Assembly: GCA_002256245.1 (NCBI GenBank) | Contig: NKIU01000003.1 | Coordinates: forward strand, 372,001-436,000 | DNA length: 64,000 nucleotides | Source: Pseudorhodobacter sp. PARRP1 | GTDB lineage: Bacteria; Pseudomonadota; Alphaproteobacteria; Rhodobacterales; Rhodobacteraceae | Reading direction: 5' to 3' | Part shown: positions 33,363 through 42,034 of the stretch, piece by piece | Layout of the letters: each line of letters opens with the position of its first letter | How positions within the stretch are numbered: position 1 is the first letter of the stretch | Notes under the pieces: generated by a model | Told to the model about the DNA's origin: nothing | Seen by the model: the letters and a program-made list of their open reading frames with translations, nothing else | Database searches by the model: none | Program-made: the position numbers and the translations under genes

Positions 33363-33581
33363 TTACTTGAAGCGGTAGTTGATGCGGCCCTTCGACAGAT
33401 CGTAGGGGGTCATTTCGACCTGCACCTTGTCACCTGCCAGAACACGGATGCGGTTCTTGCGCATCTTGCCTGCCATCACCGCGATCAATTCATGGCCGTT
33501 GTCGAGTTCAACCTTGAATGTCGCGTTGGGCAGGAGTTCCTTCACGACACCGGGGAATTCGAGGATATCTTCCTTGGCCAT
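33363..33581 (-). CDS. infA: Translation initiation factor IF-1
   Basis: This 72-residue S1/OB-fold protein has [20 protein letters not shown] and [20 protein letters not shown]. It is the normal IF-1 length and leads the maf-RNase G-yacG-tRNA-Phe set. In relatives infA usually follows the LMW phosphatase directly; here the two are 4 kb apart. Confidence 0.97.
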   Translation of the reverse strand: MAKEDILEFPGVVKELLPNATFKVELDNGHELIAVMAGKMRKNRIRVLAGDKVQVEMTPYDLSKGRINYRFK

Positions 33582-33687
33582 GGTCTCTCCAATAGGGTTC
33601 AGCCCGCGGGAACCGCAGGCATCGGCGGGGATATGCGCCTGTTGGGCCGGATTTTCAAGCGGAAAATCGGGGGGCTGGGGGAGAGCA

Positions 33688-33720
33688 GAAAGAGCTTCCG
33701 GCGGGGATATGTGGGCGCAG
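33688..33720 (+). repeat. Rhodobacterales GCCTCCGGCGGGGATATTT element with GCGCAGAGGATG tail
   Basis: GAGCTTCCGGCGGGGATATG followed by TGGGCGCAGAGGATG matches the core of the repeat and shares the tail with the copy at 16,332. Confidence 0.75.
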
Positions 33721-33730
33721 AGGATGACGC

Positions 33731-33754
33731 GGTCCCAACTCGGGACCTTTTTTT
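33731..33754 (+). terminator. Orphan plus-strand terminator between two minus-strand genes
   Basis: GGTCCC AACTC GGGACC then TTTTTTT reads as an intrinsic terminator on the plus strand, but the nearest genes on both sides are on the minus strand. Its sequence matches the second terminator of tmm. It may be left from an insertion or rearrangement. Confidence 0.65.
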
Positions 33755-33782
33755 GTTGTTTAATTACAGATGGTTAGGGTGA

Positions 33783-34673
33783 TCATTTTAACGAAGTTTT
33801 AACGATTTCAACCGTTTTGGCCGCGCGGCTGGCTTGTTCGGGCCAGTGAGCGTGATTGAACACCGAACCCGTGGCGCGCACAATCTTCACGGCGGCAAGA
33901 TCAATTTCGGCGATGGCCCAGCCGGGTGCGTTCAGCGCGGTTTGCGCCAGAATCCCGGTTTCGGGGAAGCCCTTGTCGGGGGGGCCGTAGATCGCGGCGC
34001 TGCCTACATTTTCATCCACGGCCGGGCAGAAATCGCACAAGCCGACGGTGGGGGCATGGACCACCACGCATTGGCCTTCCAGCGCGCGCGCCATGCTGCC
34101 CACTTTGACGCGGGTGTATCCGGCCAGCGTATCGGTGCAGGACGGCACAAGGAGGATCTGCGCGCCTGCCTCGATCAGCGCGCGGGCAAGCAATGGAAAT
34201 TCGCTGTCATAGCAGATCAGCACGCCGATTTTGCCTATGGCGGTGTCGAACAGTTGCAACGGGTTACCGGCGACGACATCCCATGTTTCACGCTCGAACC
34301 GGGTCATCATCTGCTTGTCCTGATGGCCGATGATGCCTTTGGGGCCGTAGAGCGTGGCGCGGTTGGTTGGGCGGGCGTTGCCAAAATAGGGGGCCGACGC
34401 ACCAAGGATATAAAGGTTGTGCCGGGCCGCGAGTTGGCAATGCAAGGCATCGACGGCGGGGCCGTGGCGGACCACCGCGTGCAGCGCGGCCTCAAGGTTT
34501 TCCGAGACCTCGCGCGGGGCGAGAGAGGCCAGTTCCATACTGGCGTATTCCGGAAACACCAGAAGCTGCGCGCCTGCGGCCACGGCATCTTCGACCCAGA
34601 TCGTCAGTTTACTTTGGTATTCCGCGAAATCGACAAGGTGCGAGAGCGGGTAGGCGGCGGCTGCGAGGATCAT
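33783..34673 (-). CDS. Carbon-nitrogen hydrolase (nitrilase superfamily)
   Basis: This 296-residue protein has the nitrilase triad elements: Glu42 in VFPEYASMELA, Lys in GHQDKQMMTRFE and the nucleophile Cys in IGVLICYDSEFPLLARAL. The family hydrolyses amides or N-carbamoyl compounds. It follows the GNAT and SnoaL genes; in some bacteria GNAT and carbon-nitrogen hydrolase domains are fused. ATG 34,673 starts the conserved N-terminus; ATG 34,706 is possible. Confidence 0.87.
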   Translation of the reverse strand: MILAAAAYPLSHLVDFAEYQSKLTIWVEDAVAAGAQLLVFPEYASMELASLAPREVSENLEAALHAVVRHGPAVDALHCQLAARHNLYILGASAPYFGNARPTNRATLYGPKGIIGHQDKQMMTRFERETWDVVAGNPLQLFDTAIGKIGVLICYDSEFPLLARALIEAGAQILLVPSCTDTLAGYTRVKVGSMARALEGQCVVVHAPTVGLCDFCPAVDENVGSAAIYGPPDKGFPETGILAQTALNAPGWAIAEIDLAAVKIVRATGSVFNHAHWPEQASRAAKTVEIVKTSLK

Positions 34674-34739
34674 GTGGGGGCCTTGGGATTTGGTTGTTTC
34701 GACCATATGGCGCGGTTTGGCGTTGGGCTAACGCCGAAA

Positions 34740-34925
34740 AGAAACGCTCTGGGAGAGCGTTTCTCGGCGTGTTGCTCATAAGGCGGAACGCCGTTGAGCA
34801 AGGGGTATTGTGCCACAAACCAAACGCATCCGAAATCGGGGCGCGTCTGCCTGGGCTGGCGCGGTAACGCGCCTGCCGGGGGCAGGCAGGCGCGGCCCGA
34901 TTTGTTTGGGAACAAATCGGGCAAG
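34740..34925. repeat. Tandem-hairpin intergenic element, copy B
   Basis: This region has the same four hairpins as copy A: 34,740-34,764 (AGAAACGCTCT / AGAGCGTTTCT), 34,772-34,801 (TTGCTCA / TGAGCAA, inner GGCG / CGCC), about 34,870-34,894 (GCGCCTGCC / GGCAGGCGC) and 34,896-34,921 (CCCGATTTGTT / AACAAATCGGG). In hairpin 4 both arms change compared with copy A (GG/CC to TT/AA), preserving the stem. It lies between the nitrilase and GNAT genes. Confidence 0.8.
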
Positions 34926-34941
34926 AGTGGCCGGTTGAGAG

Positions 34942-35538
34942 TTATAGCTTTCGCATCCAGAATTGCAGCGGTTTCACGGTTTCCTCGGTGTCGCCCACGT
35001 CTTTCCACGCAAACTCGGCCAGCACGCCGGGCAGCGGTTGATAGCCGCGACCCAGCCAGAACGCATCGTTGCTGCGGGCATGGGCCGGTTTCGCCGCGTG
35101 GCTGTCGGGGCGTTTGACCGAGCAGAACGCCACATAGGCGCGGCCATGGGCACGGGCGTGATCCTCGCGCAGATCAATGAAGCGGTGGCCAAGCCCGATG
35201 CCGCGATATTCCGGCAGCAGCACGGATTCGGCACCGTAAAGGATGTTTTCCAGCGGAATGTTCAGCGCGCGGAACGGCGCGGAAAACGCCTCGGCGTGAT
35301 CCTCCATCAGCGTCGAGGTGGAGGCCCCCACCAAGCGGCCCTGATGAAACGCCCCCACCAGCAAAGCACCCGGATTGTCGCGGTAGGTTTTCAGATAGGC
35401 GCGCTCATACGCGAGGTTTCCGTCGTAAAGATATGGCCAGTCACGGAAAACCGCGATTCGCAGGGCGGCGACACCGTCAAGGGCGGCTTCCAGCGCGGGG
35501 CCGGTCAGGGCGCGGACTTCAACCTCGGAGGGGTTCAT
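34942..35538 (-). CDS. GNAT-family N-acetyltransferase
   Basis: This 198-residue protein has the acetyl-CoA motif A region LLPEYRGIGLGHRFIDLRE and the preceding beta strand VGASTSTLMEDH. It overlaps the SnoaL-like gene by 4 bp and is followed by the nitrilase gene after the repeat. The acceptor substrate is unknown. Confidence 0.87.
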   Translation of the reverse strand: MNPSEVEVRALTGPALEAALDGVAALRIAVFRDWPYLYDGNLAYERAYLKTYRDNPGALLVGAFHQGRLVGASTSTLMEDHAEAFSAPFRALNIPLENILYGAESVLLPEYRGIGLGHRFIDLREDHARAHGRAYVAFCSVKRPDSHAAKPAHARSNDAFWLGRGYQPLPGVLAEFAWKDVGDTEETVKPLQFWMRKL

Positions 35539-35942
35539 TTCGAGACCTGAGCGATCCAGTCGTTAAGATTGTAAAAGGTGGTGATGCGGCTGATCTTGCC
35601 ATCTTTCAGATCAAAGAACGACCCGGCGGGCAGGATGTATCTTTGGCCCTGCGCCTCGGGCAGGCCGGGGTCGGTTTTCAGATATGCGCCGTGGACGACA
35701 AATTCGGCAGCGGCGCGGGTGCCGGTGTCGTTGACGAAAATCTCGATGTCTTGCAGGTGCTCGCGGTAAGACACCCCCATATGGGCGCAGAATTCGGCGA
35801 ATTTCGCAGCGCCCCGGCGGATGCCACCCTCGTTGACGCGGTGCTCGACGGTGTCGGTCACACAGGCCAGCATCCCGGCCGGATTTTCGGCGTTGAAGGC
35901 GGCGTAATAGGCGGTGATTGTCTCGCGGGCGGTTTGGGTCAT
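35535..35942 (-). CDS. SnoaL-like / ketosteroid isomerase-related protein
   Basis: This 135-residue NTF2-like protein has ARETITAYYAAFNAENPAGM and AGSFFDLKDGKISRITTFYN, as in the ketosteroid isomerase-related group. Function is unassigned; the fold can bind small ligands. It is first in a unit with the GNAT gene. Confidence 0.83.
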   Translation of the reverse strand: MTQTARETITAYYAAFNAENPAGMLACVTDTVEHRVNEGGIRRGAAKFAEFCAHMGVSYREHLQDIEIFVNDTGTRAAAEFVVHGAYLKTDPGLPEAQGQRYILPAGSFFDLKDGKISRITTFYNLNDWIAQVSK

Positions 35943-36080
35943 GGCGGCCTCATGCAGGATTTGGGCTGCATGGTGGCACGGGCGCGCGGAGGGGTCCAGA
36001 CCGGGATCGGCAGGACGCGGGCGGTTTGCGACAGCGCGCAGGGCGCTGTCGCGGGCGGTTTGGGGGCCGATTGGCGCGCT

Positions 36081-36917
36081 TTACAGCGCCGACTTGATCG
36101 TGTCGGCGATCGGCGTGGTGGGGCGGCCGATCAGTTTGGACAGGGTGCGGCTTTCATCCAGCAGCGACCCGCGCGCGGCGGTATCGTCGCTGTCGGCAAG
36201 GATAGTGGCGAAGCCTTCGGGCAGGCCAAAGCTTTGCAGGATGCCCGCGTAGGTGTCTTTCGGCAGGCTGTTGTAGGGGATGGTCTTGCCGACCTGCCGC
36301 GAGACTTCGGCGGCGAAATCGGCCATTGTGTGGGGGATATCGCCCGCGAGTTCGTAGGTTTTGCCCGCATGGGCGTCGTCCAGCGCCGTCACCGCGATGG
36401 CTTCGGCGTAATCGGCACGCGCGGCGGAGGCGATGCGGCCCGCGCCCGAGGCCCCGATCAGCGCGCCGTGTTCGACCGAAGGCTTCAGGCTGCCGGTGTA
36501 ATTCTCGGTATACCAGCCGTTGCGCAGGATGGTGGCAGGGATGCCCGCGGCGTGCAGGGCGGCTTCGGTGGCGATATGATCCTGCGCCAGGATCATCGGC
36601 GAGGCATCCCCCTTCAGGATCGAGGTGTAGATGATCCGCTTGACGCCCGCGGCCTTTGCGGCGTCGATCACCGCGCGGTGTTGGCCGATGCGGTCGTTGA
36701 AATCATTCGAGGAAATCAGCACGAGCGTGTCCACGCCCGCCAGCGCGGGGGCCAAGGTTGCAGGCTTGGTGTAGTCAAAGGCGCGGGCCGGGGTGCCGCT
36801 GATCTTGGCCGGATCGCGCACGAGGGCGATCACATCGGCCTTGGGCGCGCGGGTTTTCAGGGCGGCAAGGGCAAGCTGGCCGAGGGCGCCCGAGGCGCCG
36901 GTGATGGCGATGGTCAT
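36081..36917 (-). CDS. NmrA-like / QorB-type NAD(P)H quinone oxidoreductase
   Basis: This 278-residue short-chain dehydrogenase-like protein begins MTIAITGASGALGQLALAAL with a Rossmann GxxGxxG, and continues like QorB-type quinone or NmrA regulators (TLVLISSNDFNDRIGQHRAV, TILRNGWYTENYTGSL). It diverges from an HxlR regulator 100 bp away, the usual pairing for redox-responsive quinone reductases. Confidence 0.87.
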   Translation of the reverse strand: MTIAITGASGALGQLALAALKTRAPKADVIALVRDPAKISGTPARAFDYTKPATLAPALAGVDTLVLISSNDFNDRIGQHRAVIDAAKAAGVKRIIYTSILKGDASPMILAQDHIATEAALHAAGIPATILRNGWYTENYTGSLKPSVEHGALIGASGAGRIASAARADYAEAIAVTALDDAHAGKTYELAGDIPHTMADFAAEVSRQVGKTIPYNSLPKDTYAGILQSFGLPEGFATILADSDDTAARGSLLDESRTLSKLIGRPTTPIADTIKSAL

Positions 36918-37017
36918 GGTGTTCTCCTTGGTTGATGGTGCAGAGATACGCCTTTACTTACGAAAGGGAAGAACCTACATTTTTGTTAGTGTAAGATTTT
37001 ACGGCAAGGGCCATGTG

Positions 37018-37380
37018 ATGAACGCAGAGACCGGATTTGCGCCGAATGTGCTGGCGGCGGAATGCCCCTCGCGCGCGGTGTTGAAGCATCTGACCAGCCA
37101 ATGGGGCGTGTTGGTGATGCTGGCGTTGCAGGACGGCACGCTGCGGTTTTCGGCGCTGCGGCGGCGGGTGGGGGGGGTGTCAGAGCGGATGCTGGCGCAG
37201 ACCTTGCAGGCGCTGGAGGGCGACGGGTTGGTGCGGCGGGTGGCGCATCCGGTGGTGCCGCCGCATGTGGAATATTCGTTGACCCCGCTTGGGGTTGAAG
37301 CGGCCGCGCGGGTGGGGGCGTTGACCGGGTGGATCGAGGCCAATCTTGACCTGATACAGGCGGCGCGGGCTGAGGCGTAG
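37018..37380 (+). CDS. HxlR-family transcriptional regulator
   Basis: This 120-residue winged-helix protein has LKHLTSQWGVLVMLALQDGT, LRFSALRRRVGGVSERML and a long final helix, as in HxlR/YodB regulators. One Cys near residue 18 (AAECPSR) may sense thiol stress as in YodB. It likely represses the divergent quinone reductase. Confidence 0.87.
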   Translation: MNAETGFAPNVLAAECPSRAVLKHLTSQWGVLVMLALQDGTLRFSALRRRVGGVSERMLAQTLQALEGDGLVRRVAHPVVPPHVEYSLTPLGVEAAARVGALTGWIEANLDLIQAARAEA

Positions 37381-37381
37381 G

Positions 37382-37432
37382 ATTGGGGGTTTCACACCCC
37401 CAAAGTCGCATTGGTCGTCACCAATGCGACCT
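37382..37432. repeat. Tandem hairpins after the HxlR gene
   Basis: GGGGGTTTCACACCCCC and GTCGCATTGG / CCAATGCGAC form two successive stems just after the stop. A repeat copy (CCCCCGTGGGATATTTAGAAACAGGTGAAA) follows at about 37,426-37,455. Confidence 0.65.
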
Positions 37433-37562
37433 CCCCCGTGGGATATTTAGAAACAGGTGAAACAAATTTTAGATAAGTTTTAAGTGTCGGTTGAGGCGTG
37501 CGGGCTGTCGCTTAGGTGAAAATGTTGCGACCGGGCGTGCGTGTTGCGGCTTTTGGGGGGCG

Positions 37563-38018
37563 TCAAGGCTCTGTTGGCGGGCCGAAGCGATCCAGCATCC
37601 GGGTTTTGATCTGATCGCGGGCTTGGCGGTAGGCGGAAAGTTTGGCCTCGCGGCCCTCGCCCAAGGCGGTGGGGTCGATGATCGGCCAGTATTCGACCTC
37701 GAGGTGATAGGATTTTGTCAGATCAAGTGCGGCGTGCTGGCTGGCCGACGACAGCGCAATGATCAGATCGAACTGGCCCAGATCATCGCCCAAGCCCTGC
37801 ATTTCATCAAACGAGCGCGCGCGGTGACGCGACAACTCGATCCCCAACTCGGCGCAGACGGCGATGGAAAAGCCGTCCACCTCCATATCGTTTTTCACGC
37901 CCGCTGATTGCACATAGGCGCGCTGGCCGTAGAACTTTTTCATCAGCGCCTCGGCCATCGGCGAGCGGACGGCGTTGTGATCACAGCAGAACAGCACGGC
38001 TTGCGGAAATGCCATCAT
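37563..38018 (-). CDS. Low-molecular-weight protein tyrosine phosphatase / arsenate reductase-like
   Basis: This 151-residue protein has the P-loop Cys12-DHNAV-Arg18-S (CX5R) and a late Asp-Pro (PIIDPTALGE), matching the LMW-PTP/ArsC fold. It follows UPF0262 and hisD with overlapping ends. In relatives it precedes infA directly. Confidence 0.87.
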   Translation of the reverse strand: MMAFPQAVLFCCDHNAVRSPMAEALMKKFYGQRAYVQSAGVKNDMEVDGFSIAVCAELGIELSRHRARSFDEMQGLGDDLGQFDLIIALSSASQHAALDLTKSYHLEVEYWPIIDPTALGEGREAKLSAYRQARDQIKTRMLDRFGPPTEP

Positions 38019-38497
38019 CAGCCCCAGTGCAGGACGCAGATCAGGGTGAACAGCCGCCGCGCCGTGTCGATATCCACCGCAGCCTTGCCCTCCAGCCGTT
38101 CCTGCAACACCCGCGCGCCTTCGTTGTGGATGCCGCGTCGCGCCATGTCGATAGCCTCGATCTGGCTGGGCGGCAGGCGCTTGACGGCCTCGAAATACGA
38201 TTCGCAGATCTGGAAGTAGTCTTTCACCACCTGACGGAACGGCCCAAGCGACAAATGGAATTCCCCCAGCTTTTCCGAGGCTTCGCTGGCGACATCAAAC
38301 ACCAGCCGCCCTTCGCGGATCGCCAGCCCCAAACGGTAAGGACCAGGCGCAGCAGGTCGCCCCTCACGCTGGGGCAGGGCGAATGAATTGTCCTCGAGCA
38401 GATCAAAGATCGCGACATTGCGTTCCTGCTCGATATTGGGGGTCACCCGCGCGAGCCCCTTTTCGTCGATATCAATGGCACAGATGCGGTTTGTCAT
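38018..38497 (-). CDS. UPF0262 family protein
   Basis: This 159-residue protein matches the UPF0262 family by its RICAIDIDEKGLARVTPNIE start, its length and its place between hisD and the LMW phosphatase. Function is unknown. It shares overlapping ends with both neighbours. Confidence 0.85.
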   Translation of the reverse strand: MTNRICAIDIDEKGLARVTPNIEQERNVAIFDLLEDNSFALPQREGRPAAPGPYRLGLAIREGRLVFDVASEASEKLGEFHLSLGPFRQVVKDYFQICESYFEAVKRLPPSQIEAIDMARRGIHNEGARVLQERLEGKAAVDIDTARRLFTLICVLHWG

Positions 38498-39804
38498 GCA
38501 TCCCCCCCATTCAGACGATCCAGCCGCGCGCGCACCGAAAGGCCGTGCGCTTGCAGGCTTTCCGAAATCGCCAGCCGTTCAGCCGCAGGGCCGATTTGCG
38601 CCAAAGCTGCCGGCGTCATTTTGGCCAAAGTGGTCCGCTTTACAAAATCCATCACACTCAACCCCGAGGAAAACCGCGCCGAGCGCGCGGTGGGCAACAC
38701 ATGGTTCGGCCCGCCAACGTAATCGCCAATCGCTTCCGGTGTCCATGCCCCCAGAAAGATCGCGCCCGCATGGGTGATCTGCTGCGAGAGCGCGTCGGGG
38801 TCGGCGGTGCACAGTTCCAGATGTTCGGGGGCGACGCGGTTGGAAAGCTGGGCGGCCTCGGCCAGATCGCGGGTGATGATCACCGCACCATTGTCGCGCC
38901 AGCTTGCCCCTGCGATGTCGCGGCGTTGCAAGGTGATCAGGCGCTTTTCCACAGCCAAAGCCACCGCTTGGCCAAAAGCCGCATCATCGGTGATCAGGAT
39001 GGATTGCGCCGAGGCGTCATGTTCGGCCTGGCTCAGCAGGTCCAATGCGATCCAGTCGGGGTCGTTGTCGCGATCGGCGATCACCAGAATTTCGGATGGC
39101 CCGGCGATCATGTCGATGCCGACGCGGCCAAACACCCGGCGCTTGGCGGCGGCCACATAGGCATTGCCCGGCCCGGTGATTTTATCAACCGGCGCAATGG
39201 TTTCAGTGCCATAGGCGAGGGCTGCCACCGCCTGCGCGCCGCCGATGCGGTAGATCGTATCGACGCCTGCGATGCGGGCTGCCAGCAACACCAACGGGTT
39301 GACCACACCGTCCGGCGTCGGGCAGGTGATCACCAGCCGCGCAACGCCCGCCACCTTGGCCGGGATCGCATTCATCAGCACCGAAGACGGATAAGACGCG
39401 GTGCCCCCCGGCACATAGAGGCCTGCGGCGGAAACCGGCGTCCAGCGCCAGCCCAGCGTGGCCCCGGCGCTGTCGGTCCAGCTTTCATCCTGCGGCAACT
39501 GGCGGCTGTGGTAGGCGCGGATACGCGCGGCCGCGAGTTCCAGCGCCGCGCGGTCCTCGGCCGAGACCTTGGCGCATTCGGCCTCAATCTCGGCGGCGGT
39601 GAAGGCGAGGGTTTCGGCGGTCAGCGTCAGGCGGTCGAACTTCGCCGTCAGATCCAGCACCGCCCGATCCCCCCGCGCCCGCACATCGGCGATGATGGCT
39701 GCGACGGCGGTGTCCACATCCTCGGCCTCTTCGCGCTTCATGCCGAGAAGGGCTGCGAATCGTGCCTCAAAATCGGCGTCGCGGGTGGAGAGAAAGCTGG
39801 GCAT
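38494..39804 (-). CDS. hisD: Histidinol dehydrogenase
   Basis: This 436-residue enzyme has the HisD pattern VPGGTASYPSSVLMNAIPAK, PVDKITGPGNAYVAAAKR and EHLELCTADPDALSQQITHA. It performs the last two steps of histidine synthesis, histidinol to histidine via histidinal with NAD. ATG 39,804 (MPSFLSTRDADFE) gives normal length. It leads the hisD-UPF0262-phosphatase operon. Confidence 0.96.
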   Translation of the reverse strand: MPSFLSTRDADFEARFAALLGMKREEAEDVDTAVAAIIADVRARGDRAVLDLTAKFDRLTLTAETLAFTAAEIEAECAKVSAEDRAALELAAARIRAYHSRQLPQDESWTDSAGATLGWRWTPVSAAGLYVPGGTASYPSSVLMNAIPAKVAGVARLVITCPTPDGVVNPLVLLAARIAGVDTIYRIGGAQAVAALAYGTETIAPVDKITGPGNAYVAAAKRRVFGRVGIDMIAGPSEILVIADRDNDPDWIALDLLSQAEHDASAQSILITDDAAFGQAVALAVEKRLITLQRRDIAGASWRDNGAVIITRDLAEAAQLSNRVAPEHLELCTADPDALSQQITHAGAIFLGAWTPEAIGDYVGGPNHVLPTARSARFSSGLSVMDFVKRTTLAKMTPAALAQIGPAAERLAISESLQAHGLSVRARLDRLNGGDA

Positions 39805-39963
39805 GGCGGGCTCCGGGAAATGCTGCGCTTGCCATAGCCGCTGGGGCAGGGTGCTGCAAGAAAAACGCGGCGCGCGCGCATTGATGTCGCATCCCAACCG
39901 CGCGCAAGCGCTGAAGGGGATTGCGGCGGCACGCCGCGCCGCCAGATCACGCTTGCAGCCGCT

Positions 39964-40971
39964 CTAGCCGCCGAAATGCGAGAACCGGTAGGGCGAGGTG
40001 CCGTATTTCTTGCGGAACGATTTTGAGAAATGCGAGGTCGAGGCATAGCCGCAGGCCACCGCGACCTCTGTCACCTTCATGTCGGTTTCCGCCAGCAACG
40101 ACCGCCCGCGCGCCAGCCGCAGATCGTTCATGTAGCGCACCGGCGTGATGTTCAGATAGCGGTTGAACAGCCGCTCGATCTGGCGGCGCGACAGCGACAG
40201 ATGCGCGGCACAGGCGTCCAGATCGAAGTCTTCCTCGATATGCGCCTCCATGAAGGCGGCGGCTTGCAGCAGTTTGTCGTGGCGCGTGCCAAGCCGCGCG
40301 GCAAGCGAGGTGGTTTGCAGATCTTCTTCCTGCCTGCGCTGGGTCAATAGGCACATGTTCATCACCTCTTGCCCCAAGGTGGCCCCAAAACGGTCGTTGA
40401 TCAGCTTCAGCATCAGATCGGCGGCGGCAACACCCCCTGCGCAGGTCATCACCCGATCATCAATGCAGAACACCTGCCGCGCGGGTTGCAGATCGGGGTG
40501 GTTTTCGGCGAAAGCGTCGATGTTGTCCCAGTGCATGGTAAAGCGGTGGCCCTTCAGGATGCCCGCGGCGGCCAAAGCATAGGCCCCGGTGCACAAGCCC
40601 CCCACGACGCGACCGCGCCGCCACAAGCTGCGCAGCCAGTCGCCCAAGGCGGGGCTGGCCTTGCCTTCGGGTTCCACGCCCGAGCACACCAGCACCAGAC
40701 CCTCGGGTTTGGCTTGGCCCCAGGCACCATCGACCATCACCGGCACGCCGTTCGAGCAGGCAACCGCAGCGCCATCGTCAGACAGCACCTGCCAGCGAAA
40801 CAGCACCTGCTGCGCCAGTTGGTTGGCCATCCGCAGGGGCTCGATGGCGGAAGAAAACGCCAGCATGGTGAATTTCGGCAGCAGCACGAAGGCCACATCC
40901 AGCGGCTCTAACCCTGCGGGCAGCGTCACATGCGCCGAGCCTTTGGCGACGAATTTGGCAATATCGTTCAT
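39964..40971 (-). CDS. GlxA-type AraC-family regulator
   Basis: This 335-residue regulator has an N-terminal DJ-1/PfpI-like ligand domain (FVLLPKFTMLAFSSAIEPLR, RRGRVVGGLCTGAYALAAAG) and a C-terminal AraC HTH (ACAAHLSLSRRQIERLFNRY, VACGYASTSHFSKSFRKKYG). AAGGAG is placed well before the ATG. It diverges from the TSUP permease. Regulators of this family control catabolism of amines, choline or arginine; the target here is not clear. Confidence 0.92.
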   Translation of the reverse strand: MNDIAKFVAKGSAHVTLPAGLEPLDVAFVLLPKFTMLAFSSAIEPLRMANQLAQQVLFRWQVLSDDGAAVACSNGVPVMVDGAWGQAKPEGLVLVCSGVEPEGKASPALGDWLRSLWRRGRVVGGLCTGAYALAAAGILKGHRFTMHWDNIDAFAENHPDLQPARQVFCIDDRVMTCAGGVAAADLMLKLINDRFGATLGQEVMNMCLLTQRRQEEDLQTTSLAARLGTRHDKLLQAAAFMEAHIEEDFDLDACAAHLSLSRRQIERLFNRYLNITPVRYMNDLRLARGRSLLAETDMKVTEVAVACGYASTSHFSKSFRKKYGTSPYRFSHFGG

Positions 40972-41139
40972 CGCATCTCCTTCGCCGCGATCTTAGCAGA
41001 CCTGCCAACCAAACGCATCTGCATATGGCGCGGATGCGAGAGCACATAATCTCGGTAAAATCTATAGAGATTAATTGTTTGATTGACGGAGCCAATTTTC
41101 CTGCCAAACAGAGCGGATACAGCGGGGAGATTCTCTGAA

Positions 41140-41922
41140 ATGGCGTTGGCGGACATAAATCTTCTCTATTCGCTGTCGGGTTTTGTGGTGGGCATGATCG
41201 TGGGCTTCACCGGGGTTGGCGGTGGATCGCTGATGACGCCGCTGTTGGTGCTGCTGTTTGGCGTGCATCCGGCGACAGCGGTGGGCACCGACCTTTTGTA
41301 TGCGGCGGCGACGAAATCGGTGGGCGCGGCCATCCATAACAAGGCCAAATCGGTGGATTGGCAGATCGTGCGGCGCTTGGCTTTGGGATCAGTGCCCGCA
41401 ACCTTCGTGACCTTTGCCGTGATGCACCATTACGATCTGCACGCCAGCAAGGGCGGGATTTTGGCGCTGATGCTGGGGCTGGTGTTGCTGGCAACCTCGG
41501 CCACCTTGTTGTTCCGCAACCAGATTGTGGTGTTTTTCAGCCGCTTCTCCAGCACCAGTGAGACACGAGTTGCAGCCCAAACCATTGTCACCGGGGTGAT
41601 CTTGGGCGCGCTTGTCACCACCACCTCGGTGGGGGCGGGGGCGATTGGCGTCACCGCGCTGCTGATCATCTATCCGCGCCTGCCCGTGCTGCAGATTGTC
41701 GGGTCAGACATCGCCCATGCGGTGCCGCTGACGCTGATTTCGGGGCTTGGGCATTGGTGGTTTGGCGATGTGGATTTCGCGATGCTGATCTCGCTGCTGG
41801 TAGGCTCTATCCCCGGCATCGCCTTGGGCAGCAGCTTGGCGCCGCGTCTGCCGGAAAAGGCGCTGCGGGTCGCACTGGCGGTGGTGCTGGTGCTTGTCAG
41901 CCTGAAGCTGATCTTCAGCTAA
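41140..41922 (+). CDS. TSUP-family (TauE/SafE-like) permease
   Basis: This 260-residue protein has about eight hydrophobic spans and the TSUP pattern GFVVGMIVGFTGVGGGSLMT with TAVGTDLLYAAATKSVGA. The family exports or imports sulfite, taurine products or other organic anions. It begins after a GGGGAGA ribosome site and diverges from the GlxA-type regulator. Confidence 0.9.
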   Translation: MALADINLLYSLSGFVVGMIVGFTGVGGGSLMTPLLVLLFGVHPATAVGTDLLYAAATKSVGAAIHNKAKSVDWQIVRRLALGSVPATFVTFAVMHHYDLHASKGGILALMLGLVLLATSATLLFRNQIVVFFSRFSSTSETRVAAQTIVTGVILGALVTTTSVGAGAIGVTALLIIYPRLPVLQIVGSDIAHAVPLTLISGLGHWWFGDVDFAMLISLLVGSIPGIALGSSLAPRLPEKALRVALAVVLVLVSLKLIFS

Positions 41923-41961
41923 GGGGCTGAATGCCAAAGGCTGCGGTTGTTCACACATCCC

Positions 41962-42030
41962 AAGCCGCCCCGGACTTGATCCGGGGCCTCTTGGCCTGAC
42001 CGGAGGCCCCGGATCAAGTCCGGGGCGCGT
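41962..42030. repeat. Inverted repeat with CCCCGGACTTGATCCGGGGCCTC arms, second copy
   Basis: GCCCCGGACTTGATCCGGGG and CCCCGGATCAAGTCCGGGGC are separated by about 23 bp between the convergent TSUP and metG genes. It matches the copy at 15,458-15,545 and may act as a bidirectional terminator. Confidence 0.85.
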
Positions 42031-42034
42031 GGTT

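Noticed and set aside
34367-34867. Plus-strand frame over the nitrilase start and repeat copy B
   Set aside because: It is a shadow of the nitrilase gene that extends into the hairpin element.
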